From: Alphaproteobacteria bacterium
Lineage (GTDB): Bacteria > Pseudomonadota > Alphaproteobacteria > Bin95
DNA: 37,533 bases
Assembly (NCBI GenBank): GCA_022824105.1
Contig: JAJEAZ010000210.1
Location: 1 to 37,533 of the forward strand
Direction of reading: 5' to 3'
The position numbers and the translations under genes were made by a program. Shown piece after piece: positions 1-8,083 of the stretch (the stretch's first letter is position 1; every line of letters begins with the position of its first letter). Under the pieces are notes generated by a model, which saw nothing but the letters and a program-made list of their open reading frames with translations, was not told where the DNA came from and made no database searches.

Positions 1-161
1 CGGGCGACGCCCGCGACCGGACGGGGGCGGCGCGGGGGCTCGCGCGCTGCCGCTTCGCGGCGCTGCGCTTCCACCCCCCTTCCCGCGTCGCCGCTGCGCT
101 TCGCGCGAGGAAGAGGAGAGCAGGGAAGTGGGCGAGCCCACCAGGAACGAGGAGAGAGCCG

Positions 162-590
162 ATGGCCCCCCGTTACGTCATCCGCACCGTCGACGAGGAC
201 TGGATTGACCTCTTCGACCCGCCGTCGCGCATCGAGGAGAAGCGCGCCGCCTGGGACGAGGCCCGGCGCCGCGTCCGCGAAATCCCCGAGCTCAGGACCG
301 TCGTGCTCGACCGCCGCACCGGCGCGACGCTGTGGCAGAGCGACCCGGACATTCCGCTGCGGTTCGAAGTGGTCGCGGTCGACGACACCGTGTTCTACGC
401 GCTGGAGACCGACATGCTCCCCGGTGACGTGCTCTCCGTCCACAAGGAGAGGGACGACGCCTGGACCGCGTTCTACGAGGCCATCCCCGAAGCGGTGGGC
501 AACGACATCATCGTGCTGCGCGACACCATCCCGCGGCAGACCGTCCTCGCCTCCTCCGACGACGACCTCTACAGCACCCATGCGGCATGA
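162..590 (+). CDS. Hypothetical protein, 142 aa
   Basis: I do not recognise the family. The start ATG follows a purine-rich Shine-Dalgarno stretch (GGAGAGAG) a few bases upstream, and codon third positions are strongly G/C as in the other genes here. The protein is acidic and soluble, with no signal peptide or membrane segment. It has a basic/acidic helical stretch at about residues 24-45 and then alternating beta-like segments, one of them (about residues 45-60) reading like a strand-turn-strand. It lies upstream of a DUF2493 gene on the same strand, 522 bp away. Small genes of this kind are common in leading or accessory regions of conjugative plasmids, but nothing in the sequence shows a function. 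Confidence that it is a real gene is moderate. Confidence 0.6.
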   Translation: MAPRYVIRTVDEDWIDLFDPPSRIEEKRAAWDEARRRVREIPELRTVVLDRRTGATLWQSDPDIPLRFEVVAVDDTVFYALETDMLPGDVLSVHKERDDAWTAFYEAIPEAVGNDIIVLRDTIPRQTVLASSDDDLYSTHAA

Positions 591-1112
591 GGGCGGTGGT
601 CTCCCTTCGTCATCGAATGTTCGGCGGGCGCTGCGGCATTCGGGGGGAAGGTTGGGCGCGTCGCTTCGCGACCGGGCTACCCTGCCGAGCCCGCTGCGCG
701 GTCTCGACCCTTCGGGCGGGTATCCCTCGCGCCTCCGTTCGCTGCGCTCACTCCGCGCTCCGCTTGGCAAGAGGGCACCGGGGCACTTTCAACATTTGCT
801 CCTCCCGTCATCCGTCGCATTGTCCCACACGTGCTCAGTGCGCCAACCCCGCCTGCGGCGGGGTCCTCCGCTTCGCTCCGGCCGGGACTCGCAGGGCAAC
901 GGCGCTGGCGCGCCTAGTCCCGATGCGGCGCGCGACCGTGGCTCGCTCGCTTCGCTCCCTGCGCCCGCACCACTCGCGCACCACATCGGGCCATGCCCTG
1001 CGGCCCCGGTGGCTCCCCTGCGCGCGCGTGAACCAATCCGACAGATGCCGTGAGCAGCTCGCGGCGTTCAAGGCTCTTGGCCATTCACCCGCACAGCGAA
1101 GGAGACGACACC
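591..1112. other. Gene-poor GC-rich spacer
   Basis: No convincing gene. Open frames on both strands are arginine/serine/proline-rich and lack the codon pattern of the neighbours. The stretch holds copy 1 of a 114-bp direct repeat (653-766) and many short words of the TTCGCTGCGCTC kind, which read similarly on both strands. A good ribosome binding site (AAGGAGA, 1099-1105) near its end serves the DUF2493 gene. Confidence 0.6.
653..766 (+). repeat. 114-bp direct repeat, copy 1
   Basis: Aligned by eye with 2421-2534. The two copies are the same length without gaps and differ at three positions. Both begin with TGGGCGCGTCGC and end with GCGCTCCGCTTG. The repeat is very rich in short self-complementary words and has no obvious open reading frame of its own. 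It brackets the DUF2493 gene and a probable coding remnant. Confidence 0.85.
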
Positions 1113-2033
1113 ATGTTCGACATCGACACCATCGAGACCGAAGCGCAGTCCGCCACCGCGGTGATTTGCGAGAACGCAGCCCTCTTCGGCGCGACGCCTG
1201 AGCGCGGCGAGTTCGACCCCCGCGAGGTCTGGGACGAAGACGACGCGATGGAGGCCGTGAGCGAGGCGTTCCGCATCATCGCCGAAGGCGTCGCCCCCGA
1301 CGGCTTCCAGCTCGCCGACGAGCGCGAGAGCCTGCTGTGGGGGTTCGTCAACACCTTCGACGCCCAGGTCCGCAGGCTCGACCGCTCCGTCGACCGGCTC
1401 AGCCCCGAGCTCCGCGACCTCCAGAGCGCGCAGGACGGCACCGAGGTGAAGTCCCGCGAGCTCGAGCTCGTGACCGACCGGGCGCAGAACCTCGGCGACC
1501 GCCGCGACGCGTTCGAGAAGATGCGCGACGCCGCCGCCATCGCCTACCGCGCCGAGACCGGCGACGTCTGGCGACCGAGGCGCGGCAGCCACACCAGCCA
1601 GACCGGCGCGCTGACCTCCGCCGCCATCGACGCGCGCGACTTCATCCGGGCGAGGAAGGACCGCGAGACCCGGGCGCACCTGCCCGAGGGCACGCTGGTC
1701 GCCATCGCCGGCGGCAAGGAGGTCCGCGACCCGGGCGCCGTCTTCGACCGCCTCGACAAGACCAGGGCGAAGTACGACGACATGGTGCTGGTGCACGGCG
1801 GCGGCCCCGGCGTCGAGAAGGTCGCCGCGCAGTGGGCCGAGCGCAACGCGGTGCACCAGGTGGTGTGCAAGCCCGACTGGGACCGCCACGGACGGGCCGC
1901 CCCGTTCCGGCGCAACGACGAGCTGCTGAACCTGCTTCCGAAGGGCGTCATCGCCTTCCCCGGCTCCGGCATCACCGACAACCTCGTCGACAAGGCCGTG
2001 AAGCTCGGCATCCCGGTCATGCGGGCAACCTGA
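1113..2033 (+). CDS. DUF2493 / SLOG-superfamily (YspA-like) protein, 306 aa
   Basis: The C-terminal ~120 residues match the DUF2493 (cpYpsA-related SLOG) family: a beta strand ending in an AGGKEV-type motif, then a strand leading to HGGGPGVE, a WAERN helix, a CKPDWDRHGRAAP segment with RRN, and a strand ending in FPGSG before a final helix and strand. SLOG proteins have a Rossmann-like fold that binds nucleotides or nucleotide-derived ligands; members on plasmids are mostly uncharacterised. The N-terminal ~170 residues are acidic and helical, with a probable coiled-coil (about 85-150). I chose ATG 1113 over an upstream start at 1050 because AAGGAGA lies 7 bases before it and the upstream codons look non-coding. 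This architecture is common on alphaproteobacterial plasmids and ICEs. The ligand is unknown. Confidence 0.85.
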   Translation: MFDIDTIETEAQSATAVICENAALFGATPERGEFDPREVWDEDDAMEAVSEAFRIIAEGVAPDGFQLADERESLLWGFVNTFDAQVRRLDRSVDRLSPELRDLQSAQDGTEVKSRELELVTDRAQNLGDRRDAFEKMRDAAAIAYRAETGDVWRPRRGSHTSQTGALTSAAIDARDFIRARKDRETRAHLPEGTLVAIAGGKEVRDPGAVFDRLDKTRAKYDDMVLVHGGGPGVEKVAAQWAERNAVHQVVCKPDWDRHGRAAPFRRNDELLNLLPKGVIAFPGSGITDNLVDKAVKLGIPVMRAT

Positions 2034-2261
2034 CCCGCAGCGCCAGAGCGGGTCGCGTCGGTTCGCCGGCGCGGCCCGCTCCCCCCTTTTGGTCGCAGCC
2101 TCCGGCGCCACCGCGCGGCTCGCCTTCGCGTCGCGCGGGCGCCTGCGGCGCCGCGCTCCGCGGCGGCTCCGCCGCTCTTCTCCCGCACCGCATCGCGTTG
2201 GCGCCGCTTCGGCAGCGCCGGCGCGTGCTACTCCGCCGCCTCGCTACGCTCGCCGGCAATG

Positions 2262-2418
2262 TGCGGCGCGCGTCGATGACCGTGGCGGCGTTGATGGCCA
2301 TGCCGGTGTCGATCGCGGTGATGACGATCTTGCCGTTGGTGCTGACGACGACGGTGCAGACGGTGATGCAGTCGTTGGTGCCGATGATGCTGACCGTTGT
2401 GCCGGACGGCTCGATGAG
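2262..2418 (-). pseudogene. Coding-like remnant without a start, next to the 114-bp repeat
   Basis: Read on the minus strand, this stretch gives a sequence unlike the surrounding low-complexity frames: alternating Thr/Val/Ile strands with GTNDCITVC and STNGKIVITAIDTG segments, and almost every codon ends in C or G as in real genes here. The only in-frame ATG is at 2301, after about 39 coding-like codons. Upstream the frame runs into the 114-bp repeat, and downstream it degenerates into arginine-rich sequence. I read it as a fragment of a small beta-rich protein gene, possibly cut by the repeat. The family is unknown. A short gene with a non-standard start is the alternative. Confidence 0.35.
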
Positions 2419-2420
2419 TC

Positions 2421-2534
2421 TGGGCGCGTCGCTTCGCGACCGGGCTACCCTGCCGAGCCCGCTGCGCGGTCTCGGCCCTTCGGGCGGGTATCCCTCGCGC
2501 CTCCGTTCGCTCCGCTCACTGCGCGCTCCGCTTG
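2421..2534 (+). repeat. 114-bp direct repeat, copy 2
   Basis: Second copy of the repeat at 653-766 in the same orientation, with three substitutions over 114 bp. It adjoins the minus-strand coding-like remnant at 2262-2418. Confidence 0.85.
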
Positions 2535-3090
2535 CCGCGGCGGTTCGCTGCGCTCACCGCCGTTGCCGGTCCGGCACGCTCGTCGCCAGGCTCGACAGCC
2601 TCGTCCGCCGGACCGCCGGGTTCTCCTCGCGCCGGCGCTACGCGCCGCGCTCGTCGTCGCCGCTGTACTCCGTGCGTCGCCGGTGCCGGCTCCGGCACTG
2701 CGCCGTGCACGACCCGGGGCCTCGGTGTCTTCGCTCGTGCGCGCGCTCCTGCGGAGCGCTCCCGCACTTCGCTCCGCACCGCGCCGGGCAGTCGTGTCCG
2801 CATGACTGCGGACACCGCCGGCGCCGCCTCCGGCAGCGTGCTGCGCACGACTGCCTGCGGCTCCGCCCGCTCCGCCCGCCACTCAATCGCCGTGGCGGCT
2901 CCCCTCCACCGGCTTCGCCGGCGTCGATTCCCCCATCGCTCTCCCTCGGATTTCGGGCCGTTTGGACGCCCTTCGGCGGTTTGTTCTCACACCCCACGCA
3001 TCGCTGATGCAGGCGTGCCATGGGGGCGCGCGGCGTGTCCTTGCGGGCTAATTCCGGGTCAAACGGGACCGTGCGGTTGCTGGACCGAGT

Positions 3091-3220
3091 GTATACATCG
3101 GGATGCTCGGGAGCGGGGGGCCTAACCCCTTGAATCCATGCGATGTGTTCGGAGCGTGTTCGCCCATGTGTACATCGCCCGGCCCGGCGTATACATGCGG
3201 ATTGCGGATGTACACATCCG
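3091..3220. repeat. Cluster of GTRTACAT motifs
   Basis: GTATACATCG at 3091-3100, GTGTACATCG at 3168-3177 and GTATACATGC at 3189-3198 lie on the + strand. A near-perfect palindrome, CGGATGTACACATCCG at 3205-3220 (two central mismatches), contains GTGTACATCC on the other strand. Four AT-centred copies within 130 bp of very GC-rich DNA look like binding sites (operator or iteron-like) rather than chance, but no cognate protein can be named. Confidence 0.45.
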
Positions 3221-3711
3221 CCACTCCCGGTCGCTGCGCTCCGAATCGCCCCGAGAACGCCCGCCGTCGCGACGGTTCCGGCTTCGATTCCGGCCTGCCG
3301 TCCGGGCCAGTGCAGCCCCTCCGCGGCCCGGTTCCCGGCGCGAGATCGCGTCTGCGAACCGCAATCGCCACCTCTGGAGACTTGGCCGGGAGGCGCCGGG
3401 CGGCGACGGTTTCGGGGCCGTCGAAGCGCCCGGCCGGGCTAGATCCACCCCATGCCGGGGCGGGACCGGCGATTCCGGGCCGGTTCCCGACCCCGACCGC
3501 GCCCCTTCCGAAGGCCGCTCCGTCGGCTCGCCACCGCCGCGCCGTCACGGCTTCCTGCCGCTTCCGGATCCACCGCTCCTCGATGTCGCGGAGAGCGAAG
3601 GGGCCGCCGTTCCATGCAACTCCGTGGCCGACGCCGCCGCACTGCGGCAAGTGACGCCCACCTTGTCGACGGGTATCTCGTCGAAGCGGTGGAGACGGTG
3701 GGCGCCCGCCC

Positions 3712-6700
3712 TCACCAGCGCGCGTCGATGCCGAACCCGATGCGGTGCTCCGGCGTGTCGCCGGCGCTGTCGCGCCGCGCCGCGTCGATGCGGAACGAGA
3801 ACTCGCCGTCCGCGCCCGCCGGGCTCAGCCGCCAGCCCAGGCGGAGCTCGCGCGCCGCGTCCGACAGACCGAACCCGAGATTGGGCGTGCCCGTGAAGCC
3901 GCCGCCGAACAGCGCCATGCCGTAGCCGACCTCCGCATCGAGCCGGCTCGACGGGGCCGCGTCGCCGTTCACGGCCAGCGCGTGCGCGTCCTGCATCGCC
4001 CACAGACGCTCCGAGCCGTCCGGGTCCACGCCCCAGGAGGGCGCGAGCGACGCAGACAGGCCGCGCCCCGAGCCGCCCGGCACCAGCCTGAGCGAGCCCG
4101 ACACGCCCCATTCGGAGTAGCCGTCCTCGGCGTGCCCGGCAAGGCCGTGCACCCGGAGCGCCATGTCGAGGCCCCGCGACGGGTCCGCGTAGCCGAGACC
4201 GGCGCCGAGCTCGAAGCCCGTCCCGGTCTCCGCGTCGCCCCCGTCCTGGCGCACGCCGAGCTCCACCGACGGCGTCAGCGCCGCGCCGCCCGCGAGCGCG
4301 AACGTCCGCGAGCCGTCCAGCACCGCCCGCATACGGCTCGCATCGGCCCGCGCCGCCGCGAGGTTCCCGACGCCCGGCGTCGACACCGAGTCCGACTCCG
4401 TCCGCACCCAGAACGCGTCCGCCTTGAGCGCCAGCGCGAACCCGCCCGCCTCGGCAGGCGTCACCAGCTCGCCCCGCACGCCCATCGCGGCCAGTGTCAT
4501 CGACAGGTCCGAGCGGTGGCGCTCCGACCCGCCGCCGTCGAGGTCGAGCCTCAGCTCGCCGGAGCCCGTCCCCGCCATGCCCCACGCGGAGATGCGCTCG
4601 GACAGCTTGAGCCGCGCATAGGGAAGCATGGTCGTGACCGCGCTCCCCATCGCGTAGCTCCGCCCCGCGCCGTGCGCCGTGCCCTCGCCCAGGCTGTGCG
4701 TCATCGCGAACCCGGTCAGCAGCCGGCCGCGCTCGTAGTCCATGCCCAGCGCCCCGGTCGCCGACTCGCCGCTCAGGCTGAGACCCGGCGTCGAACCCGA
4801 GAACTGCGACACCGAAGCGCCCTGGCCCCAACTCGTGAACTGCGAGCCCGCGCCCTGCCCGAACACCGCCCGGAACGACGTCCCCATCAGCAGCGCGCGC
4901 GGCGTCACCCGCTGCGCGGGCGCCCCGACGGGGTCGTTCCACCCCCCGGACAGGCCGTGGCGCGCGAACGGGCCGTCGTCGTTCGCCGGAACCTCGCGCG
5001 CGCCGAACGCCCGCGCGAGTCCCGTCAGCGCGGCCGCCAGCGCCCGGCCGTCCTCCGGGTCGGCGAGGTCGAGGCGCTGGCCCGCGACCGTCAGGTGCGA
5101 GCCCGCGTCCCGAGGCGTCTCGAAGCGCGCCGTCACCGCCGCGATGGCGTCCGACGCCGCCGCGCGGCCGAACCGCGCCAGCCACGCCTGCTGCAGCGGG
5201 TCGGCGTTCGCGATGGTTCCCACCGCCTCGCCGTCGGCGATCGCCGCGCCCTGCGCCTTCGTCAGCACCAGACGGAACGTCTCCGCGCCCTCGTCGTGCG
5301 CGTCGTCGAGCACCGCCACCGACACCGTCTTCGCGGTCTCGCCCGCGGCGAAGCTAAGCGTGCCCTTGGCCTTGGTGTAGTCACGGCCCTTCTTCGCGCT
5401 GCCGTCGCGCGTCGCGTAGCGCACCGTCACCGGCGCCGACGCCGCCCCCGAGAGCGTCACCGCGAAGTCCATCGTCACGCCCGGGCCCTCCTGCGCCCGA
5501 GCGTCCGCCACGAAGAGCGCGAGCGGACCCGGCACAGTGTGGGTCAGCGCCGTCTCCAGCCTGCGCCCGTCCGCGGTGCACACCGCGCCCGACGCCGCGC
5601 AGTCCGACGTCGCCGCCAGCGTCACCGCCACCGCCCGGTGCGAGGACGGCTGGATGCGGAATGCCCACAGATCCTTGCGACCGTCCACCCGCAAGGCACG
5701 CACGAGCGTGCCGCCCGACACCTGCACCGCCGCATCCCGCGCCCGGCCCGCGACCGCCTCGCTGAACGCCACGCGCACGTCGAACCGGCCCTTGCCCCGG
5801 TGCTCCGAAGGCGACTGCGACACGCTTGCCGTCAGCGGCGCGGGCGGCGGCGGCTCCGCCGTCTCCGGCGGCGACTGCCGCTGCTGCTGCACCGCGGGCG
5901 TGTCGTTGGTCGCCGACTGCCCGGAGAACGCCGCCACGTCGCCGGCGCCCGCGCGGCGCAGCTTGCCCGACGAGGGCGGCGTGTAGCCCACCGTCACCGC
6001 CTCGCCCGACGTCACCGCCGAAGCCAGCGTCAGCGTCACCATGTCCTGGCTCACCCCCACTGTCGAGACGTTGCGCGCGCTGCCCGCAACGCTCACCGCG
6101 AACGCGCTCCCGGTGGGCACCGACGACTCGTCGAGTGCCGCGTCGAAGCGTAGCGCCAGCTCCGCGCCGTTCACCCGCGCCCACGACAGCGCGGGTGCCG
6201 GTGGCGGTGGTGGCGCCATATTCGGCGCCGTGCCCGTCGTCGTCACCGTCGTCTCGAAGGCCAGCTCGCGCGGCCTGTTCGTGTAGCCCGACTTCACATA
6301 CAACCGCACATAATAGTTCGTGCCCGGCTTCAGCCCGGTGATGGTGGTCCTCGTGCCCCCAATCGTCCTGTACTCGTAGGACCGCCACCCCTCCGAACTG
6401 TCCGTCTCGCGCCAATCGACTTCGTAGCCGCAGAATTTGTAGCTGAGCTTGTTCCACCGCAATTCGATCCGGCCGTCGCCCGGCGTCGCCTTGAACTTGG
6501 CAAGCGTCACCCCGTTCACCGTCACCGGACCCGGCACCTTTACCGGTGCGGCGACTACAGCTCCCGCGCCACCAGGAGCGGTCAGCGACAGCGAAACCGT
6601 CTGGCCGTCGATCCAGGTTGGGCCTCCGCTGAAAGCAAAAGAAGGATTGCCAGACTCCGAACCGCGCGTAGCACCCGAAAAAGCAAACCGGGAGCTGCCC

Positions 6701-7083
6701 GAACGCAATGTCAGCACATCCCAAAGGGTCGGCGGAACAACGTCAAACACGACGGTCAATTCGCCCATGATATCGACATAGAGGCCCTTGATCGTATAAG
6801 TCGCTCCCGAATGCGCGAAGGTATTGGCCGTCAGCGCCGAGGAGCAGTCGTCCATGGTAGGGTCAGCGTCGTCGCAGCCTCCGTAAAACCCGCTCACACT
6901 CACCGTCAGCGTAGCCGACCAGACGGTGGTCTGCGAGGCGGCGGGGGCCGCGTGGAACGCGCAGAGCGCGCCGACAATCAGTGCGGCAAGAAGGAGAAGC
7001 CGGGGGCGGGGGTCACGGACGCAGGACGCGCTCGGCGCTCGGCGCTCGGCGCTCGGCGCTCGGCGCTCGGCGCTCGGCGCCAA
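3712..7083 (-). CDS. Exported surface protein with FN3, SwmB-like and Calx-beta-like domains and an autotransporter-like barrel
   Basis: The frame begins at TTG 7083 and yields 1123 residues. Seven-residue repeats (APSAERR) precede a signal peptide with a hydrophobic core of about LLLLAALIVGALC and an AASQ-like cleavage site (about residues 28-50). Then come a beta-rich region with a Cys pair, an FN3-like domain (about 190-290, with the WRETDSSEGW and LKPGTNYYVRL signatures), a SwmB-like domain (about 300-400), another beta domain (about 415-525), a Calx-beta-like domain (about 530-625, with RDYTKAKGTLSFAAGE) and a ~480-residue beta-barrel region of alternating strands ending in an aromatic residue. 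The likely role is a cell-surface adhesin or similar. The TTG is a weak start. A better ATG with a Shine-Dalgarno lies at 7118-7120 but is out of frame because of a heptamer repeat, so expression may be phase-variable. Confidence 0.8.
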   Translation of the reverse strand: MAPSAERRAPSAERRAPSASCVRDPRPRLLLLAALIVGALCAFHAAPAASQTTVWSATLTVSVSGFYGGCDDADPTMDDCSSALTANTFAHSGATYTIKGLYVDIMGELTVVFDVVPPTLWDVLTLRSGSSRFAFSGATRGSESGNPSFAFSGGPTWIDGQTVSLSLTAPGGAGAVVAAPVKVPGPVTVNGVTLAKFKATPGDGRIELRWNKLSYKFCGYEVDWRETDSSEGWRSYEYRTIGGTRTTITGLKPGTNYYVRLYVKSGYTNRPRELAFETTVTTTGTAPNMAPPPPPAPALSWARVNGAELALRFDAALDESSVPTGSAFAVSVAGSARNVSTVGVSQDMVTLTLASAVTSGEAVTVGYTPPSSGKLRRAGAGDVAAFSGQSATNDTPAVQQQRQSPPETAEPPPPAPLTASVSQSPSEHRGKGRFDVRVAFSEAVAGRARDAAVQVSGGTLVRALRVDGRKDLWAFRIQPSSHRAVAVTLAATSDCAASGAVCTADGRRLETALTHTVPGPLALFVADARAQEGPGVTMDFAVTLSGAASAPVTVRYATRDGSAKKGRDYTKAKGTLSFAAGETAKTVSVAVLDDAHDEGAETFRLVLTKAQGAAIADGEAVGTIANADPLQQAWLARFGRAAASDAIAAVTARFETPRDAGSHLTVAGQRLDLADPEDGRALAAALTGLARAFGAREVPANDDGPFARHGLSGGWNDPVGAPAQRVTPRALLMGTSFRAVFGQGAGSQFTSWGQGASVSQFSGSTPGLSLSGESATGALGMDYERGRLLTGFAMTHSLGEGTAHGAGRSYAMGSAVTTMLPYARLKLSERISAWGMAGTGSGELRLDLDGGGSERHRSDLSMTLAAMGVRGELVTPAEAGGFALALKADAFWVRTESDSVSTPGVGNLAAARADASRMRAVLDGSRTFALAGGAALTPSVELGVRQDGGDAETGTGFELGAGLGYADPSRGLDMALRVHGLAGHAEDGYSEWGVSGSLRLVPGGSGRGLSASLAPSWGVDPDGSERLWAMQDAHALAVNGDAAPSSRLDAEVGYGMALFGGGFTGTPNLGFGLSDAARELRLGWRLSPAGADGEFSFRIDAARRDSAGDTPEHRIGFGIDARW
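7029..7080. repeat. Heptanucleotide tandem repeat (CGCTCGG)7
   Basis: Seven perfect copies of CGCTCGG (7029-7077) plus a partial CGC. On the minus strand it encodes APSAERR every three copies. Seven is not a multiple of three, so each gain or loss of one unit changes the reading frame between the upstream ATG (7120) and the signal peptide of the surface protein. Losing one unit (6 copies) or gaining two (9 copies) would put that ATG in frame. With 7 copies the ATG frame ends at a TGA just past the repeat. Confidence 0.9.
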
Positions 7084-7599
7084 TTATACCGCCCGGGTCT
7101 CGATTCGTCGCGCTCTTCATGTGGGTACCCTCCCCGAACTGACAATGCCGCACGCGACCGTGTGATCGACGGCACGGCCCGCTCCACCGGGTCGCGTCCG
7201 CCGCTACCCTACGTAATTATTCATAGCTCCGTGCAAAAAGCGAGTGTGAAGGACGATTTATTCGATGTCTATTATGTAAACACTGTGTCGAAAACCACAT
7301 AAATATCTGGCCGGGTCAGCAAACGTCGGGCGCCGCGCTCCGCCATCCGCTACGGCGTCGTCGCCCGCCGGCGGCCGAGAGCGGGAAGGAGAACCCTGCC
7401 GCCGTTCGCCGCGCCCGCTCCGCGCTCCATCGCCTCGCGCACCGCGCGATGCACTCGTGCCCCCGCTCGTGCGGGCGCTTCCGCGCCGCGCGCCGTCGAC
7501 CAGGGCGGGACATTCGGCGTCCGCCTCCCCGCCGCCGACATCCTCGACGGCCGCGCCTCCCGGCTGGCGAACCAACCCGCCTTCGCCGTTCGGGAGTCT
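7084..7599. other. Intergenic region with an A+T-rich island
   Basis: No gene is supported. The stretch 7203-7310 is sharply A+T-rich against its surroundings (ACGTAATTATTCAT near 7210, TATTATGTAAACAC near 7270). It lies about 90-190 bp upstream of the surface-protein ATG, so it probably holds that gene's promoter, although no clean -35/-10 pair stands out. It also lies between the mobilisation genes and their flank, so an origin of transfer here is possible but unproven. 7310-7599 is GC-rich with nothing recognisable. Confidence 0.45.
7118..7135 (-). promoter_or_regulatory. Shine-Dalgarno and ATG, probable true start of the surface-protein gene
   Basis: On the minus strand GGGGAGGG (7135-7128) is followed by a 7-base spacer and ATG (7120-7118). 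This is the best-placed initiation signal near the gene. Its frame reads M-K-S-A-T-N-R-D, enters the heptamer repeat, and stops shortly after it in the present repeat number. Confidence 0.7.
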
Positions 7600-7965
7600 T
7601 CAGTCGCCGGAGGCGCCCGTCAGCTCGTCCTGCAGGGCGCGGGCGGCGCGCACCAGCGCCTCGATCTCCTCGTCCCGGCCCTGCGCAAGCATGTCATCGC
7701 GCATCTTCGTCGCGACCATGTAGCTGTAGCGGAAGGTGCGCTCGACCAGCGGGGCCAGCCGGTCGGCCGCGCCGGACGCCGCGGCCCCGCCCTCCATCGC
7801 CGCGCGCACGGCGAAGCGGACGAACTCGGCGGCGGTCATGCCGCGCGCTTCGGCGCAGGACTCGATGCGCTCCCACTCGAGCGCGTGGAACCGGAACGTG
7901 CGCGGGACGCTCTTCTCCGCCGCGCCGGTATCGTCCGGCGCGGGTTCGGGCTTGCCGGCATCCAT
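7600..7965 (-). CDS. Ribbon-helix-helix mobilisation accessory protein (TraY/MobC-like)
   Basis: The start of the 121-residue product is followed by a short acidic leader. Residues ~20-60 read as a ribbon-helix-helix domain: a VPRTFRFHALEWERI strand-helix, a turn at ARGMT, then a second helix AAEFVRFAVRAAM. The C-terminal half is helical and charged (a VERTFRYSYMVATKMRDDML segment, then an ARALQDEL helix), as in small proteins encoded beside MobF relaxases. Such proteins bind near the transfer origin and help the relaxase load. ATG 7965 is preferred because GAGG lies 6 bases upstream; GTG 7986 would add seven residues. It is the last gene after traD and traI, about 100-120 bp downstream of traI. 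Its exact role is inferred. Confidence 0.75.
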   Translation of the reverse strand: MDAGKPEPAPDDTGAAEKSVPRTFRFHALEWERIESCAEARGMTAAEFVRFAVRAAMEGGAAASGAADRLAPLVERTFRYSYMVATKMRDDMLAQGRDEEIEALVRAARALQDELTGASGD

Positions 7966-8083
7966 GTCGATCCTCGCTTTCGTCACGGTCTTGCCCCGTC
8001 GCGCCCGGCGGCGATCTCAGGGGCGGGAAACGTCTCTCCGGCATGCGCGGCGCCCGGCCGGGCGAGCGCAGGCGCCGGCATCG

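Larger units (their letters stand above)
2034..3711. other. 1.7-kb gene-poor, repeat-rich region
   Basis: Long open frames exist on both strands, but they are arginine/proline/alanine-rich compositional artefacts. The region holds copy 2 of the 114-bp repeat (2421-2534), a short coding-like stretch on the minus strand just before it (2262-2418), several small GC hairpins (for example CCGGC-TTC-GCCGG near 2908-2923), and a cluster of GTRTACAT motifs (3091-3220). No complete gene is supported. It separates the + strand DUF2493 gene from the 3' end of the surface-protein gene. Confidence 0.55.

Noticed and set aside
3048-3654. Long open frames on both strands (about 180-200 codons)
   Set aside because: Pro/Arg/Ala-rich composition, no ribosome site and no recognisable domain; both strands are open merely because the DNA is very GC-rich.
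591-3711. Possible CRISPR or iteron array suggested by recurring TTCGCTGCGCTC words
   Set aside because: The words are irregularly spaced, vary in sequence and have no conserved spacer length; they fit GC-rich low-complexity DNA.
3745-6153. An 802-codon frame on the + strand inside the surface-protein gene
   Set aside because: His/Arg-rich antisense shadow of a GC-rich gene; no domains.
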